DNA from: Narthecium ossifragum
Taxonomy: Eukaryota > Streptophyta > Magnoliopsida > Dioscoreales > Nartheciaceae
NCBI GenBank assembly: GCA_963920575.1
Contig: OY986963.1
Span: forward strand, 5,742,896-5,806,895
Direction: 5' to 3'
Length of the DNA stretch: 64,000 nucleotides
Position numbers and translations under genes: made by a program. Positions 46,415 through 59,660 of this stretch are shown here, one piece after another (positions within the stretch are counted from its first letter, which is position 1; each line of letters begins with the position of its first letter). The notes under the pieces are model-generated. The model saw nothing but the letters and a program-made list of their open reading frames with translations, made no database searches and was not told where the DNA came from.

Positions 46415-49400
46415 ATGGCCTCAATGCTAAGCTCTTGTTGCTCTTCTCGCCTTCCTTCGAGACCGGTTCAGACGCGCAGAGCTCACCCTGAGCCTCCGCT
46501 CGGCAGAAGGTAGCTTGCTATAGCTTTGGTGGTGCTTCTCATCTATTCTCACTTCCCAACTCTGCTTCTCTCTTACGTTAGTATTGTTGAAAACTATGAA
46601 ACGCGAAGGGAGGTTTTGCTTCGGAGTAGCGGAATCGCCACTTTAGCCGCTATCTTTCATTTCAGGTATTCTCCTTGGCCATCGTTTCCCCAATTAACGT
46701 TCTCTCGTTTGCTGTTTTTTTTTGTTTTTTTTTAATATTCGATGGTAGCTATGTCTATCTGATCTGGACTGAATGGTGGGTTATTCCCAAGAAGATTTGA
46801 TCCTATTGGATCTGAAGGACGAATTGTATGGCAAAAGAAACAAGTTCTTCGATATTAGCAGACTTTCAGAAGGTAGACTTCGAAGGAATCTATGCACTTT
46901 AGGTTTTTTTATGCAGGCAAAACCTGGTTTATCCTATGACCTCGTTCTCCTATAAATCATGAGGAAAAAAGTGTTAGGCCTTGTTTACTTGCAGGATTTT
47001 GGTACTCTTTTGATCATCCCAATTCCTCTGCATCTTTGTTGATCAAACAAAGATATAACAGTGGAGATGATCAATGAGTGGTATTGTCATATCCATGCCT
47101 CATGGCTATCAATTCGCAAGTAATGCAGTTTGGATTTGCATATGGGAAGACTGTGAATGGCTGCCATATAGCCGTGGCTTTACCATGTTAATCCGAAGGA
47201 AAGAATGTTCTGCAATGAGGTTTTTCACTTTTATCTCTCCAAGTAGTTTTTTTGGTGAAGTGAGCATTTTAGTCGGACGAACTACCAATTGCTCTTTCTC
47301 TTCTGTGATGCCTTTCACTTTTAAGCTGTTTTCATCTCATATTGCAATATGCAGAGGTTGTCCTCTTCTCAACTTGTAACTAGGTAGTCCTGCTAGACCC
47401 AGTACATGCTATTACTGCTCAAAATAGTGAATCAAAGGGATTAAGAACAAATATCTTAATATGCTCTGAAAGCAGCGAATGGAAACTACCTGAACGATGT
47501 GTGATAATTTTTTTTTCGTTTATCCTATGTTCTACGAACGTCGTATTTCTTCTACAAGGTTCATATTTCAGTTGGAAGCTATCATTTTCAACATAATAAG
47601 AACTAGTAATATGGTCAAGCATGGTATTTATTCTCTACTCATGTCTCTTAAGAGCTTGTTTTGATATTCATTTGTTCGAGGTGGTTAGCGGAACAAAGCC
47701 GAGCTATCTTGGTGTGCAGAAGAACCCTCCATCTCTAGCACTATGTCCTGCAACGAACAATTGCATATCAACTTCAGAGGAGATGACTGATGCCAGCCAT
47801 TATGCCCCTCCATGGTAAGCGCCCATTCGTGTAATAGTTAAAATAGCCATGTTTGAATGACAGTTTTAGCACGTTTGTCCCATAAGCTCAACTATCCTCT
47901 TAATCTCTTACAGTTGCTTCATTTGTGGCATTTTCATCTCTATGCATTTTCTTACTGACACATCTGTGCTATTATCTTGCAGTAGTTGTATTTATCGATT
48001 GCCTTCTTTCAAGTTCCAAAGTATTCCAATCGTATGCTTTCTCTGTAGTTAGAGCACTGTCTTCAACTCATTATGTATCTAGATTGTATCCCGTGGCCCT
48101 GAATACAGTACTTTAAAATGCAGTTTATGTGGCCGCATATGTGGATGTGGTGTGGGTCCATAATTGCATCACGTACAATATATCAGGCCCTCTATTTGGA
48201 GTACCTGCAACTGTTTTTCATATGTGGTACCAGATGATTGCATATGCAGGCATTCCACTTATGAGGATAGTTTGTTGAATTTACTTCTGCTCAATCATCA
48301 ATCGTTGATCGAGTTTAAGCTTTCAGTAGTCAGTTAGGAGCAGCTTAACATCTTGAGATTGTGCAACTATTGGTTTACATTAAACCCAAGTGCCCTAATC
48401 TAAAGCAATGTTTCTTAGTTCTTAGGAGCCACAACTAGTTACTATTGTCTACATTTATGCACTTCCGTCAAGTAGGTTAGATGGTCACTTGTTTTCACTT
48501 GATATATGTGGCTTGTTGGCTGTTGTAAGTTGCTATAATTTGTGCATGTCTAATAAAATGTGTTTTCTCTGTTCGTCCTTTTACACTTACATTTTCTCAT
48601 TTCCCAGTAACTTTTTTAATTTTTGTCCAATCTCATGAATTTAATTTTTTTTAGCTGGAATATTGTTGATCCGATATGTACAGCCACATACTTTTAGGAG
48701 GATTGCAGTGGCCTGGCCACCTACATATTTATTTTCAGAACATTAACCCAAAGAAATGGATTGAGTGTTGCCTTGTTACTATTGCAAATATCCAGGATTT
48801 GAAAAGTTACTTCTTTTCATCAGTTGCATTATTCCGTCGACGAATTTTCGTGTTCAATGTTTTAGAACTTGTTGCATTAAATGAAACTTAACATCTAAAG
48901 GAAAACGAGTGATACAGGAGGAGAGACAACATAAGTTTTCTTCCTAATTGCGATGACCATCATAGCAGTAACTCCTTTTTTAGTTTAGATTTTGGTGGGT
49001 GGTGCTCCTTTTTTCGCCATATCAACTTCAACTGCCTAAAAGCAAATCTTCTCCGCAAACTTTGTTAGCATGAAATCGGAGTGGTCATGCAGAGTTAAGT
49101 ACATTTATTTGCTTCCAGGAATTACAACCCTGAAAATGGACTCAGGGAGAAACCCATAAGCAGAGAAGAAGCGATGGCAGAGCTTCTCGAAGTGGTAAGA
49201 GCAAGTCCAAAATCACATGTAAACTAACCAACTTGTGACTCTTTAATTATTCATCACCTTGTGCAGCAATAAACATGAGTTCCAACTAGCGTCTGTCTCT
49301 GTTATCTGACCACAATGTAGCAGCCTTTACTCCTCTAAAGCCTTTTAATCATTAATTAAATGAAAAATGCGAACTAGATCTTGGGGAGGTTTTCTGAATT

Positions 49401-49980
49401 GTTCTGTTCTCTATTGCTGTTGATTTGTAGTCCTTCACATAATTGTAAGGTGAAGTCTACCTTCTGCAAGTCTGCTAATATCAAAGAACTTGTTTCTTTT
49501 GCAGCTAGCATCAACAAAGCCTGACAACTATACACCCAAGATTATGGAGAAAAGAGATGGCTACATCAGGGTTGAATATGAGAGTCCCATACTCGGGGTG
49601 AGCTATAAGTTCACACATTGGTTGCAGTCTTTTCATCTAAATAACACCCACATTCCCAGCCTGCCAACTTTTCACTCTGATAGTCCTTAATCCTCCCGTT
49701 TCATGCCCACAGTTTGTGGATGATATGGAGTTCTGGTTCCCACCAGGCAAGAGATCTATTGTCGAGTATCGATCTGCATCTCGCCTTGGAGACTTCGACT
49801 TTGATGCCAATAAAAAGAGAGTTAAAGTATGGAACTCTATTGTTTCTTCACTAGATTTTTCATATCTTCTCAATCTCTCCTGTGTAATGGGTCATCAAGG
49901 TGCATTCTTTCCTGCTGTTTTGACAGGCATTGCGTCTGGCATTGGAGAAGAAGGGATGGGCCTCTGAGAGCAACTTCTGA
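46415..49980 (+). CDS. DUF1499 family protein, probable thylakoid-lumen protein
   Basis: Seven exons with consistent phases give 213 residues: 46415-46509, 46582-46665, 47689-47814, 49119-49194, 49505-49597, 49713-49826 and 49927-49980. The N-terminus (MASMLSSCCSSRLPSRPVQT) is Ser/Arg-rich, like a chloroplast transit peptide. Residues ~38-60 read TRREVLLRSSGIATLAAIF: a twin arginine followed by a hydrophobic stretch, the pattern of Tat-dependent thylakoid-lumen signals. The remainder matches DUF1499: TKPSYLGVQ…LALCPATNNCIST near the start, then VEYESPILGFVDDMEFWFPP, then EYRSASRLGDFDFDANKKRV. The biochemical function of DUF1499 is unknown. The first two exons were chosen because they alone complete the phase into the conserved core. 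Confidence 0.9.
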
Positions 49981-50469
49981 TAAGATAAGAATCCAAGATA
50001 GAGCTGGACTCAATACACCCATTCTTTTCTAGTTTCAGTGTCATTTTTGTCTTGCCATACTATGAATGGTGTCTCTACCACTGCTTTAGACTTCTTTATA
50101 AAAGAGCATTGGAGCATCACATCTAACAACATGGGTTACATGGCACTATTGACACTGTTGAATTCGGAGCGAATCAATAAGTGGCTATCAGGAATCACCA
50201 TAAAAGGGTTGTCGGACAAACTATTGATGTCACCCTGCCCATCAATTGCATCATGTTATAAGATTATGTTAATCTTTTCAATCATATTATATTATGCCGC
50301 ATCAGGATCAAAAATTACATCAGCTATTGCAGCATCCAGACAAATATACGATGAAAGAAACTTTGAACTTTATAATTAATATTGGCAATATCTATTTTTA
50401 GTTTTTATTTTCTAGTTTCAGTTTCCTTTTTTGCAATTTCCGGAAAATATGTCTAGTTTTGAAAACTAA

Positions 50470-50610
50470 GGGCCATTTGGATTGAGGATAAATTTATATG
50501 TTGGATAAAGTATAAGTTATGTAAGAATTAAAGGTAGTTATGTAAGATTGTGGATAAAGTGTTTGGATGTATAAATGGGAATTATGTATATTTATTCTCA
50601 ATCCAAACGG
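50470..50610. mobile_element. Small Tourist-like MITE
   Basis: The left end gggccatttggattgaggat and the right end (reverse complement ccgtttggattgagaataaa) form an inverted pair around a 140-base AT-rich hairpin. The extreme ends are ragged and no certain target duplication was seen. It lies in the spacer between the DUF1499 and cornichon genes. Confidence 0.6.
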
Positions 50611-51437
50611 ATACTGAAAGTTTAAAAGACAGTCTGTTAGAAAAAAAGAAAAGAAAAAGATGAAAATGTCCATTTGGTGTTCTCATGTATTCCGGAAAAT
50701 AGATCTCTTATTTCCTAGAACGTTTTTTGGATTAAAAATAAGCATTTGTGTTTTGGCTGCTAAAAACCTCCCTTGCAAACGGGAGGAGACTGGAGACCAC
50801 CACTCTGACGTAGCAGTAAGGTTCGTAAAAGAAAAAAGATTTGTGTACATGTACATTGCACATGACTTAGGTGGCCATGTATCATTGACTTGCGTGATGG
50901 GGACCAGTGGATGTGAGTGAATCTGGACCGTTAAAAATGATCATGTACGATGCACATGCCTACGTTACATGTACTCCAATCACTTTTCTTCGTAAAAATC
51001 TCTTGCGGTCTTATTCCAAAACATTTGTGTAAGAGATTTGTAGTTGCACGAGGATTTACACCAGTCGATGTAAATGGCTCAGTTTTTAAAAATAAAAAAC
51101 GAAAATTTAAAAGATTAAAGAAAAATATCAATAAGAGGGGACCTCTTTTGTGCTAAACCTTTAACTGCAGTTAGCCAGTAGGGCGCACCAGATCGAGAAA
51201 AGATAATATAAATAAAACTGGGGCAAATGTCGGGCCCCGCGAGAAGGAGACGGGCAAGCAAAGATTGGCCAACACCCTTCTCCTCCGCCTCGAACCCCGC
51301 CGGCGAGAACTCTCTCTCCTCCCCCTCTCCCTTCAGGATACCCCCTTCGATCTCAACGGGGCGAGAGGAAAAGAGAGTTAGAGAGCTAGCGTGGGGAGAG
51401 GGAGAGGGAGAAGAGGGAGAAGAGGGGTCAGGGAAAG
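50611..51437 (+). promoter_or_regulatory. Spacer and 5' UTR/promoter of the cornichon gene
   Basis: Non-coding. The last ~200 bases before the cornichon start codon are GC- and purine-rich (gggagagggagagggagaag), as expected for a 5' UTR. A TATA-like 'aatataaataaaac' lies at 51206-51219. Short frames here are not supported as genes. Confidence 0.45.
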
Positions 51438-54400
51438 ATGGGAGTGGAGGCGGTTCTGGTGGTGTGGCTCTTCGCCTTCTTTATCCTCATCGCCCTCCTC
51501 GTTATCCTTGTCTACCAGGTACTTCTACTATTATTGCAATGACCCATTTGAAGAAAACGTCAATTTTGGTCCAAAGTTGGCTCCTTTATTTCGAGGCTCT
51601 TGAAATTATGCAGCGCGTATCCCCACCTTTTTTCTTGTTTAGTATTCTGTTTGATTTCCGTAGGAAATGTGTTTCATTTCGACGTTGGGATTCGAGTAGT
51701 AATTTTAGAGATTGTTGCTTCTGGTGAAATATATTCTAACCCTATGAGATGATACCAAATCTAGCGATCTATAAATATAATGTACATTATGAACTAAGAT
51801 CGGACCATTCAAAAGTCGTGCAGATGAAATTACTTGTATGTGGATAGATTCATCCATAATTATAGCTTCAATATATGCGGCATAACATTGTATCCTGATG
51901 ACATATCTTGGCGTTGTATTGAAGCTTCATTGGAGTGATGTAAGAGTTTGACTATTTTTGTTGCAGAGCTTTTATTTTTGGTCTTAACTCTTAAAAGTTT
52001 GCATGCTAGATCCTAAGTTTTCTAGGATCATCTGTATATTTTCCATTCTTTTTTACTTTATTTATAGCATAATCCACTTTTTTCCACTGTCCGAGGGTAA
52101 GGAGGGTGATGTACGAGTATCACATCACCTTTGATCTCGAGTCCTCTGAAATAGTTAACCACAGTTATACTGGGAATTTCTTTAGTTTTTCTTGGATCAA
52201 AGACTTCTCAAAAGCTGCTTACATAGTGTTATGTCTAGCATCAAGAACAATTAGTAGATATTACGCAATAGTCTAGGTGCTTATCTCATTGACTTATACC
52301 CCCGTTTCATATAAAATTCGTCATATTGTCTAAACCGGCAAAGTCAAGTCACAATTTCCATTCTGCCAAAAGGTTATCTTTCCTTGAATGCAGTTTAACC
52401 TTCAACAAAATGTCTATTAGATAATTAGTCAAGTAGTAGACACTTGGTCTTTTGTCCTCTCTAACATACCAAGTAGGTATTTCGATCTGACTTTTTCTAA
52501 TTTGATCTCACATACTTGCGCTGAGCCCTTTTGGTTTTAAATCTACAGGCTAATTTACATCTTGCTTTGTTTGTAGATCTTCCTTTTCTGTGTTAGCTCT
52601 GACCTCAACATGGTTGCCTTTTCCCTTGTGATCATGCAACAAAGTCATAGTTCACTGACATGAATGTTGAAACAGGCAAAAAGTGCATGCAATAGTTGGG
52701 ACCAGATTTGTCGTAGATACTAGGTTGTGAATAGTTGAAGTAATTTTGCTGAGCTCCTTTAGCATTTTTCTTTAATCAGATCTCAGCAAAATCATAGGTG
52801 CAAAAATTAGTTAATCTTTCAATCCTTTAATCTTATACTTATTTGCCATTTCCTCTTGTGATTCAACCCTATATGTTTCTTGAATCTTTATCTGCAATTC
52901 TCTGAAGAGCTCTATTCTAGCCTTTTTTTGTCCACAACCTTTCCTATGCTCCCATCTTTTCATCGGGAATACTGGTATATATATGTCCTCTTACTACTCG
53001 ATGTGACATAAAAAAAACGACTTTATGCCAATGAAAGACTCCCTCTTTTTCAAATCTCAATTACTTGTGCTCTGGACAAATTACTATGTTTGACTTTTTG
53101 GGAAATGAATCGAACCATCACAGTGGTCCTCTATCATGGCCTCGCTTTCTGACCTTTTATCCTTTCTATGATTCATGAATGGACAACTTTTGCTCCATGT
53201 ATGCATACCTAAAGAAAAGCCATCCAGACATTCATGATTTGCATAATACAAATCCATGAGTGAAATTTGTTTGCAGTTGTACCTGCAAGTGGACAGCTGC
53301 CAACTAAGATTTTTGTGATCCCTAATGCATAGATCCAGTTGTGTAGAATGCTATCGACTTATTATATTCTGCTTTATGCTAATATTGATAGTCAATGATA
53401 AACGCGATGAAGTCTGTTGTCTTGTTTGAAAGTATCACTAACAAATGTTATTCTTTGTAATTAACATTTATAAGCGTAGATAGTGACATGATGTTCATTC
53501 CAATTCTAATACAACTTGCTAGTTGTTGCTAGATTTTTCAGTATATCTTCTCTTGATTATTCTTTGAACTAATGTTTGTATGCACTTTTGACTCTATAAT
53601 TTTATGTGCAGCTTATGTGCTTGGCAGACCTAGAGTTTGATTACATCAATCCATATGATTCAGCCAGGCGCATAAATAATGTCGTTTTGTCAGAGTTCGC
53701 TTTGCAAGGAGTCTTAGCCTTGCTCTTTCTTTTGTCTGGGCACTGGTTGATGTTTCTGTTTTGCATTCCAATCCTTTATTACAACGTCAAATTGTGAGTC
53801 CTCCTTCACAGCTCTTCTTGTTATATGCTTCTTCGTAAGTTTGACTTCAATTAGGTGGCCACGTTCATTTGTTTGAAGTCTGTCGTATTAAATCAGTAAA
53901 GTATATGCTAGTAAAATGTCAGCAATTTGACTGGCCATCATTAATTTGGCTAAAGGTTAGTAGGAGTCAGGCATCTGAAAAAATGGCTTGTTTATAATAA
54001 GATTAGTTTCAAAACTCAGGATGATTCAATTTCTCCCTGCCTGTAGAAGCCTTAGACAGTGATTGGAATGGCATTGCTGTGACATTGTCCTTGATCTAGG
54101 TTGCTGATACACAATGAAAAAGATTTGCAAGCTCTTCAGAAGTCGGAACTTAGATCATTTACTTTAGGGTGGATGTACTTCCAACTTGTTATACTTTTGA
54201 CATCAAGCTCAAAAGCCATCTTCCTTATATATTGGATAGGCTTTCCCTTATCAAGAGAGAACTGAGACGTAGCTCTTATACCTACCCACGTCAAGCAATT
54301 CCTAATGATGACTAATCTGTAAGCTCATGTTTTCCTTTCAGGTATCAGCGGCGCCAGCACCTGGTTGATGTAACCGAGATCTTCAATTTACTCAACAGGG

Positions 54401-54587
54401 AAAAGAAACGACGCCTCATCAAACTTGTGTATCTAGTTATCCTCCTCTTTCTGTCCCTGTTCTGGTAATATATATATAAAATAACCCTGTGCCTGTTTCA
54501 AACCATCAGCGCCATCATTGAGACAACAATTGAGTTATTTTTGCTGAATGATATAGGATGATATGGAGCGTATTGGAGGATGAATAG
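51438..54587 (+). CDS. Cornichon family ER cargo receptor (CNIH/Erv14-like)
   Basis: Four exons (51438-51518, 53612-53793, 54342-54464 and 54557-54587) join in phase to 138 residues, the usual family length. The protein starts MGVEAVLVVWLFAFFILIAL (first membrane segment). It then has the family signature LADLEFDYINPYDSARRINN, a long hydrophobic region ALQGVLALLFLLSGHWLMFL (~58-85), the conserved cytosolic motif TEIFNLLNREKKRRLIKLVY, a third membrane segment, and a short acidic C-terminus MIWSVLEDE. Cornichon proteins help COPII vesicles export selected membrane proteins from the ER. In plants, members are implicated in transporter and auxin-carrier trafficking. The tiny last exon was chosen because it restores the conserved IW…DE ending; reading through the donor instead would stop at once. 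Confidence 0.95.
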
Positions 54588-55538
54588 TTGGCATTGCCAT
54601 GTTTCACCCAGTCCTTGGCTATTTCTCAGCTGTAAGTATCGAAAAACAACCTGCTTGAGTAGCATCAGAATGAGCTTGCTTTCTACGGTCATTGACTGCT
54701 TTTCTTTCTATTAGTGAATTTGCAGCTCGTCTGAGAGGAGCACTTGGAATCTGGAAAAGGCACATTAATATGCAAGCTTTGAATCTTGATCTCCTCCAAT
54801 GTCGCGATCATTCCATTCTCTCTTTCTCCTTGTGAAAGTGAGGAGCTCTATTCTTTCTCCATCTAGGCCGGCCTTCCGGGGTGCGGGAAGATTGAATGTA
54901 TCTTAGATCAATGCCTTTGTATTGTAGGATAATCAGCGTTCTGGAACTCTAAATTAATACACGCCGTTTCACTTTTAAACATATTTTGTCATGTTCTGGA
55001 TGCTATAACCATGTCCATGGGGTTGGAAGTAGGGATTTACTGATCTTACGCAGTGAATTTTAAAAGTGATCTGACTAATTGTGCTGTTGTGCATCATTAA
55101 GGTTATGAGTTCAGGAGCCTCTTACTTACGTTTTCTCCTTGGATGAGCTTTGTTGCTGTGATGCCTCTTACTTACATTTTCTACTTGGATGACCCAATTA
55201 TTTATGTTAATTGAAATATGTAAAAATCATTTTCCTAAAAAAAGAAAGTTGAAAGATCTCTTTCATTAGATTCTCTCAATCTTTTCATCTTCTCTAAAAA
55301 GGACTTCCACGGCTATCTATTAAAGCCTTTCTTTTTTTGTTAATCAAGCTCCATGGAGGGCAGAGTTCCACTTCCTCTATAATTCGGAATCCGCACGGAC
55401 CGCGCCCCGTGATGGATTCGGATTCGGTGAGAACTCGGGAGCTCCGGAGTCCGGAATTTGGAATTCACGGTGCCTCACGCAGTCACGGGTCTCTTCTAAG
55501 ATACCAGCATGATCCAATACGAATAGGTAGATGATGGA
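54588..55538. other. 3' UTR of the cornichon gene and spacer
   Basis: Contains the likely 3' UTR and poly(A) region. Nothing else was recognised. The short frame at 55337-55534 has no domain. Confidence 0.4.
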
Positions 55539-55869
55539 ATTTTGCATTCCGGTATATTGTACTTTCCCCTAATTGTATTTTGATATCACCGGATTTCAGA
55601 TTTACAATTTGATATATCTAACTTCTACATTTATGTATTTTAATACAAACCCCTGACGCCGTTACACTAATTTGACGACAAACAATAACATGTCTAATTT
55701 TGACTGGTTTTCCACCGGTTTGCTGACGTGTTTACTAACGTGATAATAAAGAGAAAAGAGAGAAAGAAAGATGGGTGAAGATGTCGGCGACGATGGGGAG
55801 GGCGATGGCGAGGGATGGGGGCTTCTCGTCGATTAGTGCTTGCTATATGGGTAATGGGGGGCGGAGATC

Positions 55870-56254
55870 GATCCTAATCGTCCGATCGGCCCCCCTCCGG
55901 GCTCAGGTGGAAGTGCTTTGGAAGCATGCTTCTAACCATGTTGCGCTTGCCTTCGCCTACGACTCCTTCGCCCGCTGTCTCAAGCTCGAGGCCTCCAAGC
56001 GCCTCCAGCTCTTCCATTCCCTCTTGTTGAACTACTCATCCTTGATCTCCTCCATCGGGTTGGAGATCGACTGGGGGATCGACGGGGAGGAGGTCGTTCG
56101 ACGCCTTGAGATCTTCGTACAAGACTGAATCCAGGAGACACAGAAACATGTGGCGGAGGCGAAGCGGTCACTGGACAACGGCCTCAAGATCCAGAAGCTC
56201 AAGGACTCCATCTTCACCGTCAACGAGCGTCTCACTAAGACCAAGAAGCAATGA
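55870..56254 (+). pseudogene. Captured gene fragment with in-frame stop
   Basis: The frame reads QVEVLWKHASNHVALAFAYD, then FARCLKLEASKRLQLFHSLL, continues to FVQD, meets TGA at 56126-56128, and then goes on in the same frame as IQETQKHVAEAKRSLDNGLK and IFTVNERLTKTKKQ. The pattern is helical, coiled-coil-like and protein-like on both sides of the stop, so it derives from a real gene. I cannot name that gene. Being inside a TIR element, it is likely a captured fragment. Confidence 0.5.
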
Positions 56255-56819
56255 GCCTTTACCAGCCTCATAGCGACCAAGAAACAATGAGCCTCAGTTT
56301 TCTTCTTTGTCTCTCTTCCTCTCCCGATCTCCCTTCTTCTCCTTCTTCGCCTCCTCCTCCTTCTTCTTTCTTCTCCTCCCCTATCTCTTTTTTCTTTCAT
56401 TTCTCCCCCTCCCCTTTTTTCCCCTCCTCTGTTTTCTCCCGAATACGACGTCAGCGCCACCATCGTCACCTTCCTCCCCCCCTCCTTGTGGTCCAGGAGG
56501 AAATCTCCCTATGGAATCAAAAGAAGAAATTCCACCCTCCACTAGCGAGCACACACCCTTGCATGCATGCCGACATCCGCCTCGCATGCACGTCGACGTC
56601 CGCCTTGAAGACCGTGAGAAGCTTCGTGGCGGTGGTGTCGAGTTGGTGCACAACCCCTCCGACGACCACGACTCCATGAGAAGTTTCTCACAGTGACTAA
56701 CTCGACGACCCCTCGCATGCACGTCGACGCCACCAACTTCTCACGGTGTGCATGCACGTACGCTAACGGTCACCTCCCCTACGACGTTCGCCTCGCACCA
56801 ACTCGACACCACCAACTCA

Positions 56820-56945
56820 CATCACGTGCACTGGGGAGATCCGTTCCACCGCCAACAAGTCCCTCATCCCCGCCACACAAAATCTCCACGTCGCCATCCG
56901 TTCCACCGCCAACAAGTCCCTCATCACCATCTCTCTCTCGCGGGG
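56820..56945. repeat. Short direct repeats inside the second TIR element
   Basis: The block ccgttccaccgccaacaagt plus ccctcatc occurs twice (56839-56866 and 56899-56926). Upstream, 'cgcatgcacgtcgacg' and 'gagaagtttctcac/gagaagcttcgtgg' also recur between 56580 and 56755. Confidence 0.75.
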
Positions 56946-57126
56946 AAGGGACGCTAATGGCGTGTAAATGGGCTGATGGTGGTCATATGACCAGTTTACC
57001 GTTAGGCCACATAACGTCGTTGGGGGCTCGGACCACTTTATCATGGTATTATAACTTGGTGGAATCGAATTGCAAATCTCAAACCCGAGTGCAATTCGGG
57101 GAAAATACAGGTACCAGATGCAAAAA

Positions 57127-59008
57127 GAACCGTGATATTCACACCGGCCTAATCAGCCGGTGTTTTACACCGATCCCATGTGGCCTTAATTTTTTATTGT
57201 ATGAATGCCACATAAGACTTCCATGTAAGCTTGGATGCATTCAAATACCGAAGCCACACGATTTCATCCATTTCCCCATTCTGCGCTCGGTCTTCTCCTG
57301 AGCCAGAGAAGAAGCGTAGCTCCTCTCCTCCCCGGCACACATCGACGAGAACGGCTCGATCAGCCCCACCTCACCCCCCACCCCACCGCACGGATGGCGC
57401 CTCTCCCATCGAATTTGTCGGCGACTCTCCCTCCTCACGTTCTCATCGTAGACTTCATCTCCATGCACTCAGTCTTTTTCGACATCGGCGACCCCGTGCC
57501 TCTCTCGCGTTGTCGGGTCCTCCATCGACCTCGCAAGTAACCCCTATTCACCAATAGCTGATGCCCTAACCAGCGTTTCTAGGGTTACGGGCGCAGAACA
57601 TTAGGGCATTATCACATTATCGGACGAGCATGAGCATGGAAGGTCAGTAGCATTTCGTCTCTTTAGTTTTGAGGCAAATCCTTAACGACATTCATGCCGC
57701 CCTTCTCTCTCTGTCTCTAACAACGGACTCTTATATGATCTTTCAAGAAATTTCTCATCACAAGCGCGTTTCCTGAACCATAGCAAATGGATTCTCTTCA
57801 TGTATCTCTTTTCCCCTAAAACTTCGTAAGAATCGTTTTCTAATTTCATTTACTTTAGGGTTTTAGCGATTTAATGGTATTCTTTATCTCATAACAAATT
57901 TTGTTGAACTGTAGGTGATGTTTTTGGTTTCGGATTTCAAAATTTTTATCATTTTTGAATGGCTTACGGATTGCGATATTGAATTTACAAGAGAAGAGAT
58001 TATTCTTCAAAATCCGGGAATGCTCGTTATGTAAGCAATCTTCTTGCCTTTAGTTTCTTTACTCCCATCTAAACACGGCATGTGCCAAGTGTAAGCACAA
58101 CACGTGCCACTAGCATAGCAATCTTTGTACATCTCTATTTTCTCTGTTGTTAATCTTTGATTGCTATATAATACTAGTTTGATTGTTGAATCTATAGAGG
58201 ATAAGATTAAAGCGGTAGCATCATATCTTAATGGTTAATTGTTTACAATCCTTATCTCTCTTGTTTGTTGTACTTGCTCAACAGATTCTGTTTTATTCTG
58301 TAACCAATACTATTATAAATATATTGGCAACCACTACCCTTGGGGTAGGGGAGAGAGCATTGCAGCAACACCATTCTTATGTTTCTTTATGGTATTTATT
58401 ACATAGCCAGAAACACTAAATACCATAAAGGGGGAATACTATGAAACTGTAGCATATCTTAATTTATACGCACTTCCAGATATTTCTCCCGGGCAATCGA
58501 GGTCATCACAAGTTTTTGTGAGAAGTGGGTTTTCTAGTTTGAATAAATCATTAATGAACGCAATCGGAGCCGGATGGAGAGTGAGTGATTTTTATTCATG
58601 TTCTTTGTGCTTATTTGTGTTCATGATATCATAAGTACATCAGTTCCTAGTGCTAGAAAGAATACATCTTTTGGCTAATTGCCAAATTATATTTTTCTGG
58701 TAGGACCAAATCTATTCGGGGACAATAAAACATGCTTCTACATATACTGGACAGTAAGCACTTAAAATGTTTTTTGTTTAATTATTTTAAGGAGAAATCG
58801 AGACTCACTAACCCTTTTCTGTTTGTTTTTTGTTTTCTTTTTCAATTTATGTCAGGGTGATGGTTATACAAAAATAGGTTGTCACAATCATCTTTGTCCT
58901 TGATTTGTCCATACTGATAACACTGTAGGTCTTGGTGGTTGGTGCTACAATAAGCCATCTTTCAACTTATGGAGGAGACCAATATCAAATGAGACAAACA
59001 ATATAGAA
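57127..59008. other. Unassigned region with a GC-rich leader
   Basis: 57280-57540 is GC-rich and resembles a plant first exon or 5' UTR, but its frames have no recognisable domain. The AT-rich remainder contains scattered exon-like pieces bounded by plausible splice sites, such as one reading GLGGWCYNKPSFNLWRRPIS just before a gtaagc donor at 59009. I could not assemble a gene. Confidence 0.3.
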
Positions 59009-59660
59009 GGTAAGCATGATCACAAGATGAATTCTCCAATTTTTGTTCTTTAATTCAATGTTTTTATCATGTAAATGGATGACATCTTAATTGAGAAACT
59101 TATGTTATTCCTTCAGATAAGCTCACTAAAAGGATGAGTATATATACAAGGTAAGCATGATCACTTGTTCAATACTTTAAATTTTCTTCTTTAAATCCAA
59201 ATTCTTCACAGTACAAATGGTCAACACCTTTACCTGACAAATTATGTTATTCATTCATATAAGCTCACTAAAAAGGATTAAAAATTACAATCAAAGCAGG
59301 TTCACCTGCTGATTCTTCAAACTTTCTTCTTTATATCCAAAGTTTTCACAGTATAAATGAACAAAATCTTTACTTGAAAGTTAGTTTATTCATTGGCATA
59401 AGCTCAGAAAAGCCTATGAATAATGTAAGCATGATCACTAGCTGAATTAGTCGGTACTTATTATTTAATCAAATAAATTTATGGCATATTATTCATTAAC
59501 ATAAGCTTACAAAAAAGTGAATATGCAAGTTAAGCATGATTATCTGCTGAATTCTTCAATTTTTTTCTATAATTCAATTTCTTCATGGTATAAATGGTTG
59601 ACATCTTTACTTTCAAAAATCATGTTATTCATTCACATAAGCTTACAAATTTTTCACCTT
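59009..59660. repeat. Degenerate tandem array, five units of roughly 105-150 bases
   Basis: Units start at about 59009, 59151, 59298, 59426 and 59530. Most begin gtaagcatgatcac, pass through 'ttcttcaatttt', 'ttcacagtataaatgg', 'cacctttact' and end 'ttattcattcacataagctcac'. Divergence is high, so the array is old. Most unit junctions carry a consensus 5' splice site. Confidence 0.75.

Larger units (their letters stand above)
55539..57126. mobile_element. Second TIR element with captured coding sequence
   Basis: The left end ttttgcattccggtatattg and the right end (reverse complement ttttgcatctggtacctgta) are diverged inverted repeats. Similarity continues through 'tttcccc.aattg' and 'gattt.caattTGAT' for about 90 bases. 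The interior is GC-rich, coding-like and repeat-laden, as in Pack-type elements. The motif ttttgactggttttc near 55698 also occurs as ttttgactggttttgc near 12417 in the Pack-MULE in TBL2. No clear target duplication was found, so superfamily is uncertain. Confidence 0.6.

Noticed and set aside
46059..46491. Several frames of 83-133 codons around 46.1-46.5 kb
   Set aside because: They run through 200 N; only the ATG at 46415 with its donor at 46510 is supported.
57231..57557. Overlapping 75-108-codon frames in a GC-rich stretch
   Set aside because: Composition suggests an exon or UTR, but none has a recognisable domain or a consistent downstream exon.
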